DNA of 64,000 nucleotides from NCBI GenBank assembly GCA_963995505.1, contig OZ023185.1, positions 14,891,691 through 14,955,690 on the forward strand. Direction: 5' to 3'. The first letter of the stretch is position 1; the number at the start of each line of letters is the position of its first letter. A model generated the notes under the pieces. It worked only from the letters and a program-made list of their open reading frames with translations, ran no database searches and was not told the DNA's origin. This document shows positions 45,404 to 57,233 of this stretch, piece by piece. This stretch comes from Hypericum androsaemum (taxonomy: Eukaryota > Streptophyta > Magnoliopsida > Malpighiales > Hypericaceae). The translations under genes were made by a program, and so were the position numbers.

Positions 45404-47463
45404 TCACTCCTCCGCAGCTCTGTAGAAACGCAGCAATTTCATCGGCATAACCTTCTCCTGCACACGAAAATAGAGAAGATAAGAAAATGGCCGATGCTGC
45501 AATTTCATCAGTTTGTTGCAATGAAATTTGAGCAGAGACTCTACATTACCTGAACTTCTCCAATGGATACGGAAGGGAAATGAAAACCAGTCGAGCAGTT
45601 CTCCAACATTTCGGGGCTTTTCATCCATCCTCTTCGGCCATCGCCTACTTTGATCTTGAATTTGAACATCTGCAACAATTTGTATCCCCTTTTAAGAAAT
45701 CAACATGCAGAATGTTCTAGTTTTCACCGTCACATTCCAACAACTCTATTGAAAGACAGCCCCAACTATGGTCAAACTGAAAGATTTTTCACACTTGTTC
45801 TTAAGTAGCCGTATTTAGTGGGTTAAACTATTCATGGTGCTCGATTGAAGGTGAAAAATATGCCCATATCGATTGGAATAACAAGCATGATATGAAAACA
45901 TAAAATAGAAGTATCAGAAAAGAGACCCACAAACTAGCATAATTACACAAACCTCAGAAAGTGGAAAAGTTGCACCCTCCAATTCTTCTCCTTCAATGTG
46001 CAAACCAGTACCCTGGCACTCGGGGCAGAACACAGAATCAATTCGGGTTTTCAAGTTTTGAATCTTCCCACGCTTAGCCATTTCTGGAGACTTGGTGGCT
46101 CCATTCATTCTTCTTGATCTTCTCTTTAGATAAACTGATTGATGTCCAAGCATTTCCAACTCACACAAGAGTATCCAGTGTATAAGGCAGGAAACATGAA
46201 ATACATGAAAAGCCTACAAGCAGAGAGGAAAAAATTTAATGCACATCAGCTAATTAGAAGGATTTTGCTACTTTCAAATCCTAGGATAATTTTTGTACCT
46301 TCTACCAGTTAACAATGTATTTTTGGGTCTGGTGTATCAGGCAACTAAAAACTCAAAAAAATCACAGGCTATCATCCATTAGTATTTACCCCATTTTCAT
46401 TTCTGCTGCTGCAAGCAAGTTTTCCCGTCTTCATATTCATAAGTGCAGCTACATCTTTCTCTGGAAGCATCTTTTGCTGACAGATGTCACACATCCTCTC
46501 TGCTGCAACACGCTGCTGACGTCTCAATTCTCGCCTAAGTGTCTTGCTTGACATGAATCTTGAATGCAAAAGCTGATCATCATAATGATCTAATATCAAC
46601 TTGGAAGTGGCACCATTAGATGAAGAAGATTCTTCGCTAGATGAATCATACTGATTACCTAAAGACTCGCTCATACCCCCAGGATCAGAAAACAGTTTCT
46701 TCCTCTTCTTAGTACCCCCCTCAGCATTCTCTATCTCCAATCTGTGATTCGATGAGAGCAACAACTTCACATCATCAAGACTCCCATTTCCCAGATCATA
46801 GCTATACGAAAAGGTAACAATAGCATAGTCATGCTCCACAACCTTCTCTCCGTCCCCTTGAGAATCACCGTCATTCCCCAACCACTCGCACCATATCCTA
46901 CAAACCTCAGCCGCCCCTTTTCCCTTCTCACAAAACCTTGCAGAAATCTTCCCATGCCCCATGAGCTTCACCTGCAACTCAGTCACTTTATCCTTGATCA
47001 ACACACATGGAATCACCAAATCACATCTTTCTCCCCCACTACTAGAGTCCTTCCCACGGTACTCAACAATAGCAAGATTTTCACGAGGTTCAACCATCCC
47101 GCCAGCAGCATTCCCATCCAAGGCACCTAGCTGCTTCTCTTTGCCATTGACATTGCAATCAAAGAAGTTGACACCGTCATTAAACGGCCAGGGGTTCGGT
47201 TTCAAGAAAGTAAGCTTAGCAGCAGCCAACCTCTCACTATGAAGCATCCCTTTCAAGTGGTCCAGCAAAACATGATCACTGTAACACGGGGCGAGGCACA
47301 AAGTACAGAAGAACACAAAGCGCTTCCCGTTCTGGCGAAGCTCAACGTAAGTATGCCCTTGCTTCCTAAAATTATTCACCGTAATCCTGGCCAACCGCTC
47401 CTTGAAGCTACACGCACTCCCCTCCTTCGCGCTCGGCAACCCCAACTCCCACCTTCCCGCCAT
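45404..47463 (-). CDS. Plant C2H2 / cysteine-rich zinc-binding protein, four exons
   Basis: Exons 47463-46390, 46213-45953, 45669-45550 and 45457-45404 join in phase 0 with GT-AG borders to a 502-residue protein. Residues 53-75 form a C2H2-like finger (CTLCLAPC..H69..H75). The middle is acidic and Ser-rich (about 260-300). Near 322 a CDICQQKM pair begins a second cysteine-rich domain that crosses the first intron into FHVSCLIHWILLCE and CPECQGTG of exon 2, giving a RING-like spacing of C/H ligands. The third and fourth exons encode a conserved-looking tail (GRRGWMKSPEMLENCSTGF, MKLLRFYRAAEE). I know it only as an uncharacterised plant zinc-binding family; DNA/RNA binding or ligase activity is open. 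The upstream leader carries a GA tract near 47593. Confidence 0.8.
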
Positions 47464-48170
47464 CCAAAACAGAAATTAACTCAAAGCAACTTCAACTCCT
47501 AACCCTAATTCCTCAACCCCGTCACCACAGTTCAATCGTCCAACGAAATTCAAAATCACGAAACCCTAGATACAGAATTCTATGAAAAAAACAGAGAGAG
47601 AGAGAGAGAGATAGAAACGGCGACGTTTCGGGGTTTAGTAGACAGAAGAACCTATAGATATTCGAGGTTGCGTACAGTTAGGTATAGGGAAGGAGTCTCT
47701 CGGCGACCGTCTGGTCCGTACGGCAACAGAGATGGAGACGCGGGCCATGGAGAGAAGAAGCGCGCGGGTAGAAAGCTCCTCCGCTGATGTCATCTCCATT
47801 GACGTCTAGCCACGTGGATCCACTAGAATAAAAAAATATAAGACCAGGCAGAGGAGAATGAAGAGGACGACGCCGGTTCGGTAGGGAGGAGGAGGAGGAG
47901 GAGGAGGAAGGGAGGGAATATGGATAGAGATGCGAGATCCTCGTGAGCGTCTTTAAAATATATATTTCTTTTTCGGTTTATTGGGTTTTATTAGAATTGG
48001 ATTTTTTTTAGAAATTATCGGGTGGGAGAAATAATGAGGTCGCGTGGCTGTTGGATGAGTTGACTTTGACTTGATAAGAAGTTGATGGACGGTGGTGATT
48101 GGGGGGGTGGAGGAGAGGATGTAGAGTTCGAAATGTTCGGGATTTTCTGGGTGGGGGGTATATGCTGGGG
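47464..48170. other. Upstream region of the zinc-finger gene
   Basis: Leader and promoter with (GA)n at 47590-47610 and (GAG)n at 47888-47910. No other gene seen. Confidence 0.45.
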
Positions 48171-48530
48171 GACCGGATTTGGTCCTGGAGGACAAATCCA
48201 GTACTGTGCTGGAGGATTTTTATTGAAGGACACGCGGGGACTATTTTGCAAAAATGTAGAAATACAGGGGTACAAAATAAAAAAAGTTCACAACCATTGA
48301 ATCATAACTGGGTAAACCATTGAATCGTAACTGAGTAAACCATTGAATCGTAACTGGGTAACTGGGACGGACCCCGATTTATCCGGGACGGGAAAAAACG
48401 GACCATTGAATCATAACTAGGTAGACCATTGAATCATAATTAAGTGAACCATTGAATCATAACTAAATCAACCATTGAATCATTCAGGACGGTCCTGGTT
48501 GGATTTGGCCTTTCAGGACCAAATCCGCTC
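48171..48530. mobile_element. TIR element with internal AACCATTGAATC repeats, copy 2
   Basis: Left end GACCGGATTTGGTCCTGG and the inverse of the right end (TTTCAGGACCAAATCCGCTC) match over about 30 bases. Inside, AACCATTGAATC(G/A)TAACT recurs about seven times with a 22-base period (48291-48485). The same ends and repeat type occur at 20281-21653. Confidence 0.65.
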
Positions 48531-48752
48531 CTTGGATTGGATGCCAACCGTCGGTTGAATTGAAACGGTAATTTAAATTGTAAAGACCGACCTATTTTTT
48601 ATAGGAAACTATAGGATTTTATGAAATTATGTTTTTAATTTATTTTTTATATCCGTAAAATTTAACCAAATTTTATTTAAATAAATTTTAGTTTTTTAAT
48701 TATTGGAATAGATCAATGAAAATGTACTTTTTTATTATAAAAAAAAACCAGT

Positions 48753-49040
48753 TGTCACGCCCCGATAAACAAGGCATGTCAATCGCCGCGGGGTAAATAT
48801 CCCCGCAAGGCATCTTTATTTCTCAACTCATAAAATCCATCCTCTAATCTTAAAATCCATAAAGAAATAAATACAGCGAAAAGTCTTAAAATGAAAAGTC
48901 GAATGAATGAATGCATGTCCTCGCCTCTAGCTCTCACACTCGATCCATCCCCGTCGCATCTGAAACAAAATACGTATTTTGCTGAGTTTACGCAACTCAG
49001 TAAGCCGAACTCACAATTAACATACATACACATGCATACA
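48753..49040 (-). repeat. Ty3-type LTR fragment
   Basis: It opens TGTCACGCCCCGATAAAC and contains the hairpin GAGTTTACGCAACTC near 48984 with AGTAAGCC beside it, a phrase common in Ty3 chromovirus LTRs (from memory of the family; not searched). No partner LTR is in the window. Confidence 0.45.
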
Positions 49041-49042
49041 CA

Positions 49043-49590
49043 GATTGGGTATGGGGCCTGAGAGGCCGCTCGGGGGATAAATCGGGTCGAGGAACGAATG
49101 CGAGAAGGCGAAACACTAGTGCATTCGTAATGGATTCGACCAACTAGCGGGTCTGGCGAGAAGCTGGCACGCCTCGCCAACCAACTAGCGGGCGCTAGTG
49201 CTGAGTTCCAGGAGAATCTGCGAGGGGCCACTGGTGATCGCCAGTTGATTAGCGGTCGCCAGTCGAGCCCGAAAAAGCCATTTTCGTTGGACAAGTTTGC
49301 CCTTGGTTGTCCAAAAGACCTAGAAAAGTTGTTGCCTCTATAAATACCAATGTAAAGCTCATTCATTGTTGTCCCAAGAGAGTAGGTGGCTCATTCATTG
49401 CAAAGAGGGAGCAAGTGAGCTCCATTGAGTGAGATTAGTGAAAATCTTTCTGGCTTGGTATGCCCCCGAACGTAGATCCTCGAGATCGAACCGGGTGAAC
49501 AAATCTTTATCTCTTTTTGTGTTGTTTCGTTTGTTTTTTTTTTTGTGATTTCGTGTGTTGCTTGCTCGTGTTGGCGATTGTGTTGGGTCC
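49043..49590 (+). repeat. Diverged LTR relative of the solo LTR at 19561
   Basis: Shared landmarks in the same order: TTGGGTATGG, a palindrome array, CCCGAAAAAG, GACAAGTTTGCCC, CTATAAATACC, TCTGGCTTGG.ATGCCCCC, ACGTAGATC and CGAACCGGGT. The end past GGGTCC is lost and the TG start has changed, so it is a fragment. Confidence 0.75.
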
Positions 49591-49603
49591 GTTGACTTAA
49601 CAC

Positions 49604-50430
49604 GCTTCCTGCACTCCAACCCTTTCTTCATATCCTGAAGACAACCATTCATGTGCTTCAAACTCACTGTTTCTTTTCCTGCTCTCTCTTGACTTCGTGC
49701 GGAAAATAAAATAGGAATAATGGACCAAATAGGGATACCAAATTTCCTCCTAAAGAACATCAATCTGAGTTTGTCAATATTCTCGATGGTATTGATCAGA
49801 ACCCGTCACAATTATCCGTCATAATGATCAATTGAGTAAGAAGAAATCCATTATTCTTGGTTTTAGGATGAGACAGAGAGAATGGATGTTAAGAATGATT
49901 GAAGATGCTGGTTGATCTCTTTTGTGATCAACGAGAGGAAGATGGAAGGACCTATGCTGGGTTTGGCTGCTATGTACTAATGATGTTCGATCAATTGTCC
50001 CTAAAGGTCTCACCTATCGAACGGCTAGTCTGTAAGTTCCCACACTAAAACGGCTAGAATAGTTGATGTAATTAATTGTACATTAGTTGTAACATTATAC
50101 ACTAGTTACTCTAATCGCTGTATATATATCTGTAATTCATCATCAATAAGATATGCGAGATTACGAGGGACAAAGGAAGGGATGGAGAGAAATAAAATAC
50201 TTTGTTTACAATTTTTATTTAATATGTTAAATTGCTTTTGAAAGGGAAAATAGGGAATATTGAAAATTTGTCAATAGAGATTAATGAGTTTAATTTTTCA
50301 AAATTAAAGAATTAAAAATTTATGAAATGAACTTATGAATACAATATATCTAACATTAGACACCTGTTAATTTATTAAAAGAGAATCTTCCTTTGCCTCA
50401 AGCCTCGAGCCTCAAGCCTCAAGCGTTGAT
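49604..50430. other. Degraded retrotransposon sequence, no gene
   Basis: AT-rich. The part at 50030-50160 resembles an LTR end (GTATATATATCTGTAATTCA then CAATAAGA). No credible frame. Confidence 0.4.
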
Positions 50431-51310
50431 GTGCCTAAATGGCTCTGATAACATGAAAAAAGTTGTAATCAGAAAGTGATCTGAATTGTATTCTCAAAGC
50501 CTAGAGTAATCAAAGCCTAGAGTTCCATTCTTTTGGTGACTGCAGGCCGTGCTTGATCATAGCAACATGGTCGTTACTGTCCTAACTGATGATGTTCTTC
50601 CCACCCATATTTCTGATCCATTTCATCTACAATCCTACAAAAATTTGGCCCTTGTTCTTGTCTCTCTGGTCCCGAATGGCGATAACTACCATTTGTGGTC
50701 TAGGCACATCAACGCCTAAAAGTTCTTCCTTCCGTGACTACAAGTTTGGTTGATCAATAGCAGCCATGGCCGTCACGAATCCTCTGATGTATCAATCTCC
50801 AATTATCTCTCTCAGCTTCGATTATCCTCAGAGTAGTATTTCAATCTCTTGGCGTTACTTCAAGCGTCTAATTATCTATCTCGGCTTCAATTGTCCTCGG
50901 AGAAGTATTTCAATCTAATGGCGTTCCGTCAAGCGTCTTCAATTTCTCATGTCCAAGTTCGGAATTCTCGATATACATTCTCCTCGACTTCTGACTTGCG
51001 AGGGTATGTCAAATATCCCTAAAATTCCATCGGTGGACTCCAATTTCAACAGCCTTGACTTCGTCAGCAACTCACCAACCAACTCTTCCACATTACGGGG
51101 GTGTACCAGGCCACCTCTCCACGTTTCCTCCCATGATCTGTGATTTGGATCTTTTGATCCACTTGCCCATAAACTAGGAGTTAGATCAACGTGTAAACAT
51201 GCAAGTAGCTTGTTAGTTATTGTCCTTTTATAATTAGTAGTATATATATGTAATCAATCGTTGTAAATACTTAATGAGAATCTCATATTATCTTCTCAAT
51301 TATCGACTTT
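50431..51310. mobile_element. Copia retrotransposon relic with gag N-terminus
   Basis: At 50581-50715 the plus strand encodes DPFHLQSYKNLALVLVSLV then NGDNYHLWSRH, the typical N-terminus of a Copia gag. GGCTCTGATAACATG at 50440 looks like the inverted, worn initiator-tRNA-Met primer site. A roughly 70-base tandem duplication (CTTCGATTATCCTCAGAGTA type) lies at about 50810-50940. Everything is in pieces. Confidence 0.55.
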
Positions 51311-51566
51311 CACAGTTCTATTGTGTTTGACAGAAATGTAGGAAATTTTAATCCTAAATTTATCGCAATACTCAATGATATAAATTTATTTTGGTGGTTG
51401 TATTGATGGCAGTGGAGATTGTTTATGATCGTTAGTGGCGTCGACTCTGACTTGAAACAGGCTCGGTTTATGTTCTCTCTGTTTAAGAGCCAAGTGATTT
51501 GCCCCGATGGAGTTCTATGGCGGTTTCGTAATCGCTGATTTCAGGTGCGGGTAAAAGCTTCAGGAC

Positions 51567-51647
51567 ATGAAGTTTCTAATATATCGCATCTTCAGGGAAG
51601 ACAACTCGGGAGCTGATGCGCTCTCCAAGCTCTGCGACGACCGCTAG
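51567..51647 (+). pseudogene. RNase H-like fragment
   Basis: A 26-codon piece reads FREDNSGADALSKLCDDR and stops, matching the C-terminal REGN-x-x-AD-x-LA motif of plant RNase H domains found in LINE elements. Nothing of the rest of such a protein is seen nearby. Confidence 0.45.
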
Positions 51648-52394
51648 TGATGTGCGACGTCTGACATTTTGTGGGTCAAGACCTCTCCCCGCTCCCAAAC
51701 TTTAGCTTTTCATAGTGACAGTGCTAAGCGCTCTTTTTCTCCGTTGTCTGTATTTTTTCACTGAGTTTTTCAACGGTGGGATTTTTACGGAGGCTCCGAA
51801 TTTGACCCCATACACACATGTATGGGCTGGGAGACTTGGCTGGCGTTCCACTAACCTACTAGCTCGTGAACGTCTCTCTTGACTACCCGTTTGTGGACTA
51901 GCTGAAATTTAGAGTTAGGTGGTATGAGTGGAGACACCTTTTTTTTGGATGGGGACGCCCTCTTGATAGCAAAGTTCGTAATTACTGTGAATTACTAATT
52001 GAACCCGAGTAATTGCCAGCATCGAAGTTCCTATAAATGCTAATCCATAATCCTAGCTCGACGACGAGTGCTTCGAAGAATATTTTTTGAATCAACCGCT
52101 CTCGTGAATACTCGAGTATGATTTTGTATCGCGAATCAAAAATCTTAGTAAGTGATTCTAATAATCTCGAAACTATTCTGATTCTCAGATCTCGATACTA
52201 TCCGATTAATTCAGCACCACGGCATGAGAATGAGAAAAAACAAAACAATATAGCAGAATTAACCCAGATCTTTTTAAACAAATCAATCCAAACCTACAAT
52301 AAGAGGAAGAATCTAAAAAAAGAAAAAAAAGGGAAGAGGAGCCACAAAAATCTCTTACATAATAAGATACAAAACTAAAAAGAGAAGAAATCAA

Positions 52395-52519
52395 TTAACG
52401 TTTCAAGTGCTTAACTTTATTCCATCCCTTCTTACAAGATTCTCCGACAACCTTAACCCCTTTTTCGAACAGATTCTTGAGCTCCTTGGCCCTCTCCTTC
52501 ACCTGCTTCTCGAAGCTCC

Positions 52520-52523
<4 letters not shown>
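52395..52523 (-). CDS. Small basic peptide, 42 residues
   Basis: An intact 42-codon frame starts at 52523: MGSFEKQVKERAKELKNLFE then KGVKVVGESCKKGWNKVKHLKR. It is strongly basic and could form an amphipathic helix; there is no signal peptide. The context is gene-like: a GA/CT leader tract (52524-52564) directly upstream and a TATA-like TATAAATA (about 52620-52628, minus strand) some 60 bases further. I do not recognise a named family. Codon use is clean, and the sequence looks selected, but transcript or homolog evidence is needed. Confidence 0.6.

Positions 52524-52564
<41 letters not shown>
52524..52564 (+). repeat. (CT)n microsatellite in the leader of the small peptide gene
   Basis: About 20 CT units, reading (GA)n in the sense of the 42-residue peptide gene. 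Similar tracts lie at 8281-8310 and 47590-47610, each in a gene leader. Confidence 0.85.
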
Positions 52565-52566
<2 letters not shown>

Positions 52567-52639
52567 CCGCTCCTCTTTCTTCCGGGCGATACAGAAAAAC
52601 GAGATCCAATGGAATATATTTATTTATACTAGTAGTTTA

Positions 52640-54051
52640 AAAGGCCGGGAGAGTAGGGTTAAAGGGGAAAACCCTTGCAAGGGAAGCAATTTTGTTGCCT
52701 TTGGACTTGTTTTATTTGTTACTGGAAATCCACGTGGGATCCCACCTTTAACGGCCACGTGGCTGCCATCGTGTGGGTATCGATTCTTCGCCTCAACGTG
52801 GACGCGGTTTATTTGGAAAAGCCGGAATTTTTCAAAACTTTTCAGCTATTTGAATTTGGATTTCTGTGTATCAAATTATCAATCCAGCTTGGAATTGACA
52901 TGGGACATGCGCACATGAATTATAAAAATAATAAACATCTTTTTTTTCATTCGAACACCTACCATACCATCTATTATTCTGAATCTTTATATTAGGGTGT
53001 CTTCAGGAAAAAAAAAAGGGTCTGTCTATTCAATATTCGTTAACTAGTTGCTTAATAGAGAAGCCTTCCTCCAACTGGGGCAGCTGGAGTAGTGGATCTT
53101 TCATACATTTGTAGTGAAGTCCAATCTGTCACGTTATGGGCCTCCTCTGGGTGGGTTCGGTGGGGTGTGAACGGACCTATTTGGTGAGACAATCATTATA
53201 AAGTTCATTTAAAGAGTGCCGATCCTTTGAAAAAAATTGAATTCAAATTTATAAATCAAATAAATACTATTAATAAATTTATTACATCCAACAATATTAT
53301 TTCTGAATATAAGATTTAGATGATCCTTTTTTTATAGTGTCTTTAGAAGGATGAAAAGAATGGAACGGGAAAGAAATTTAGGTGGATTTGATAAAAATAT
53401 ACATTTAAATATTTTTAAAACAAAATTTTATCCTAGTTTTTTTTAGAACATAGTTATTCTTCTTCCTTTTTCACTTTTTGTAACGTAATTTGTGCATGGG
53501 AGTTCGGACCAGGGATAGGAGAAATATATATACCCTGAGGGTCGCGTCTTACTATTATCCAGTAAATTTAGAGTATGTTGATTTTGATTTTGATTGGGTC
53601 TAAGGTATGGTATGCATTCACTTTCAGAGGTGTGGTTTGAATTCATACCCTATCGTTAGCCTTCAATCCTACGTTGGACTCTAATTAAGACCTTCATTAT
53701 ATTCTAATTAAGACTATTTTATCTTTATTTTTTACTTATAAATTATAATAGAATTCTCAAATATTCTACAATATACTTCAAGATATTGACTCAAAAATTC
53801 AAAGTACATATAATTTCAATTTTCTTTATTAGTAATCTTTACATATTCATTATGATATATTTGAATTATATATATATAATTATAATTTTATGTTAAAAAA
53901 TTATAAAAATATCATATATTTTATTAAAGGATGGCCCTACAAGATGTGGGTATAGTAATTAAATCTTTTGAGAATCCAGAGTAAGATATAAATCCAAGAA
54001 ACCCATTGCCATATCCCCATTTGGGATTGAAACTGTCAGCAAAAAGACAAT
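52640..54051. other. Gene-free AT-rich stretch
   Basis: No credible frame, LTR or inverted repeat seen. Confidence 0.45.
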
Positions 54052-54124
54052 TGCTACCGCCCAGGATCGAACTGGGGACCTTTTGCGTGTAAAGCAAACG
54101 TGATAACCACTACACCACGGCAGC
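54052..54124 (-). tRNA. tRNA-Val (anticodon TAC)
   Basis: The minus strand folds as a cloverleaf: acceptor GCTGCCG/CGGTAGC with one G-T pair, D arm GGTGTAGTGGTTATCAC, anticodon stem TTTGC/GCAAA around loop TTTACAC, T arm CCCAGTTCGATCCTGGG, discriminator A. The body TGGTGTAGTGGTTATCACGT is that of plant tRNA-Val. Seventy-three bases, no intron. Confidence 0.92.
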
Positions 54125-54490
54125 CACACGTCCTTCCCTTGCTTTAATATTAATAAAGCTACATGTTAACAATTTGTTTAAGGTAAAGTAGTCCTAGGTT
54201 CTTTCAAGAAACTACTTAAATTATAACAGTGTAATATTATTTAGTCTTTTATATTTAACAAGTCAAACCGATGAATCCCTAGAGTATTTTGATTCATTCA
54301 AATAGAGCAATGTCAAACCTTCAAAAAAAATAGAGCAATGCCTAAAGATATGAGATTCTATTTATGCTCAACTCCACCGAAGATCTCTTCAGAATAAAGA
54401 GAACTCATTCTCTAGCGCAAGAAGGAGAGGAGCTCTTACCACCCAAAAAAAAGAAAGAAAGGAGAGGAGCTCTTACCACCCAAAAAAAAA
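54125..54490. other. Gene-free stretch with a short local duplication
   Basis: GGAGAGGAGCTCTTACCACC occurs twice (54424 and 54460), each followed by an A run; GGAGAGGAGCTCT appears again at 54979 on the far side of the next element. Confidence 0.5.
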
Positions 54491-54964
54491 GAAAAGTACA
54501 CTTGGTTTGCCCGGTTTTGCGTTCAAGCCGTGTGGTTTTAATTTAGTAAATCAGTCCCTGTGCTTTAAAATCTTTTGTAGCATACGGTCCACTCCGGATG
54601 ACTGGACTAAAAGTACCACGTGGCGAGCCACGTGGTGTGGAAAAATTACAAAATAGTTTCCATTATTATTTATATTATTTCAAAAACCCACACATTCGAC
54701 AACAACCATCCACCTTCTGCTCCTCCGCCGGGGAGCGCCCTTCCCGGCCCCTCTCCTCCTCCTCGACATCTGGATGGTGAGGAGGGAGGTCCTCGACGCG
54801 TACCTTAGGACTTGGCAAGCCACGTGGCACTTTTAGTCCAGTCATCCGGAGTGTACTGTATGCTGCAAAATATTTTAAAGCACATGGACTGATTTACCAA
54901 ATTGAAACCACACTGCCTGAACGCAAAATCGGGCAAACTACAGGTAGGTAAAATGTCCTTTTCC
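54491..54964. mobile_element. Mutator-like element with about 140-base inverted repeats
   Basis: 54491-54640 is the inverted copy of 54820-54964, sharing TTTGCCCG(G/A)TTTTGCGTT and CACTCCGGATGACTGGAC. The core (54700-54800) is GC-rich and coding-like, so it may be a small gene-capturing copy. Flanks are A runs, so the target duplication cannot be read. Confidence 0.7.
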
Positions 54965-55361
54965 CACAAAAAAAAAAAGGAGAGGAGCTCTCCAAAACCT
55001 AGAAACCAAGACAAAAAGACAAGAACACCCTCACCCTATCATCATTTCGAAAAAGTAAACAAAATTAGGACCTAGGAACTAGTCAATTGATTTATAGAAT
55101 ATCAAGGACTAAATACTACTAAATCATCTTAATTAATTAATTTCCTCAAAACAACAAATTATGAATATTTTACCGGATAATTTTTCCATATTTACCAAAT
55201 CCAAAACGCGACCACTCATGAAAAAAAAACATTAATCCACGACACAGTCGCCCTAATTGCCTCCCCCTCCTCCCTACAAACTTGTTGGGGGACGCTTGAT
55301 CTCCTTCCATCCAGGGAAAGAGGAGAGAGAGGAGGAGGTAGGAAAGGGAGAGGGTTGGAAA

Positions 55362-57233
55362 ATGGGCATGGAAATATTGAGAAGCTGTGTACAATCGACA
55401 TTGAAGGCTTTGAACAGCTTGATAGGCATGGTTGGGCTGGGGATGGTGGTGTATTCCATCTGGCTTATTAGGGTTTGGAACAGCCAAATGGGTCACTCCC
55501 CTTTTGACGACCCTACCCCTCTTGCACCTTGGTAATCAACAAAAAACTTGTTGTTAAGAGTCCGTGCATGTTCTGTTCTTCTTCATGGTCCTTGGTCTTG
55601 ATTATGTCCGAAGTTTTGCCCTTAAAAAAGAATTTATTGTGGTACTTGTGTCACACGGCCTACCTATTAGTCTCAAGAATTGGGTTTCATGTTTAAGAAT
55701 TGGGTGTCAAGGATAATCAAGTACATAGGTGATTTTGGTGGAATCAGATGGTTCAATCATCGGAGTATTTGCACTTCCAAATAGTATAGGTATTGACAAA
55801 CCATAGTTAGAATGTTGTATGTAGTGCTCAACTTTGAATGCAGTATCAACGAGAGTTGGTCCAAATGGTAAGAGTTTTGGATTCTCTTAAGAATTTTTTG
55901 GGCTCGAGCCCTACGAACGAAAAAAAATATCATTGGGAGAGCCGCACCTAAAATAAGAACCAACAATGCTCGACTCTGAATACCAAAAGTTCTGCAGAAA
56001 AAATAGTGAGAATGTAGTGATTGGCATGTTCTCTAATTTTCTGAGTGCCACTTTTTAGCTATAGAAACTTGGTTGGTTGGTTGGTTCTGTGTGTGCTCAA
56101 GGGCAAGATATATATATTTCTGCACTTTATTCTTATGATTCAGTACATTAGTCTCTTGATTGCTTTCTTCTTAATTGCCCTTGGATTTGTCTCAAGCATC
56201 CATAGAATTCTCCCTTTTGTGCAAAACTGCAGGTTCATCTACACTTTCCTTGGTCTTGGGGTCGCTTTCTGCACTGTCACATGCTTAGGTCATCTAGCTG
56301 CTGATACCGCCCATTGTTGTTGCATCTCTCTGGTATCCTTTTTCCGGTGAACATTTCAATTACCTGTGAATTGCGCTTATATGATCACTTGTATAAGATT
56401 CTAATCGCGTTCCGTTTTATGAATGTGGAATGAAACTACTTGGAACTAGTTTTTTCCCTCAATCTCTGTAGCTATTGTCAAAATGCCACAAGTTAGCTAT
56501 ATCCTGACCTTAACATTAGTTCAGTATATGCTGGCCATCTTCTTGATCCTTATGCTAGAGGCTGGAGTGACAGCCGATGTGTTCTTGAATCCCGAATGGG
56601 AGGAGGTAATAAGCTTGGCCAATTGAGGGTGAGTTGATTACAATTCATTTTTGCAATTGAGATGAAGGGTTTTTTGTGGATATTGGTTCTATACCCTGGC
56701 AGGATTTCCCAGAAGATCCAAGTGGTAATTTCAAAGCACTTGAAGATTTTATCAAGTCAAACTTCAAGTTCTGCAGATGGATAGGTTTGTCCATTGTGTT
56801 TGTGCAGGTCACCCTCCCTCCCTCTATCTCATACATATGATTATATTTCATTGAAATGGAACTTATTTTCATTTTTGGACTCTGGTATTCTGAATTGAAC
56901 ACTATCGGAACCTATTTACGGGGTAAATGAGACTTATTTTGCGACTAGTCAGAAATACATTTAAGGACAATCCCCTGTATCATTCATGCCTGATTATCTC
57001 TGGGTTACTCTCACTTTCCAGCCATGTGTGCGGCTTTCATAATGCAGGGGTTCTGTTTTCTAGTTGCGATGGTGCTTAAAGCCTTAGGGCCTCGTCGATA
57101 TTATTTCGACAGCGATGATGACGACTACATCCTCGAGAGGGTTGTTAATGGAACGCCTCAATACGCAGTTCGTAGCACTGTTATTGGATCCAGAAATGAT
57201 GCTTATCGAAGTGTTCCGATTTATGAGAATTAG
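55362..57233 (+). CDS. TOM2A-type plant tetraspanin, five exons
   Basis: Exons 55362-55531, 56233-56332, 56525-56605, 56703-56807 and 57048-57233 join through GT-AG introns to 213 residues. The protein has four hydrophobic segments in the order expected: [45 protein letters not shown] and [12 protein letters not shown]. Between the third and fourth is a small loop with [20 protein letters not shown] and a Cys. The tail has the DSDDDDY acidic run. This is the TOM2A/TOM2AH (TET18-20) branch of tetraspanins, membrane-organising proteins; in Arabidopsis, TOM2A with TOM1 supports tobamovirus replication, and the cellular role is less clear. Exon 1 splits a Trp codon (TG/G). Confidence 0.87.

Noticed and set aside
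48779..49366. 195-codon minus-strand frame
   Set aside because: It runs across two LTR fragments; no conserved protein motif.
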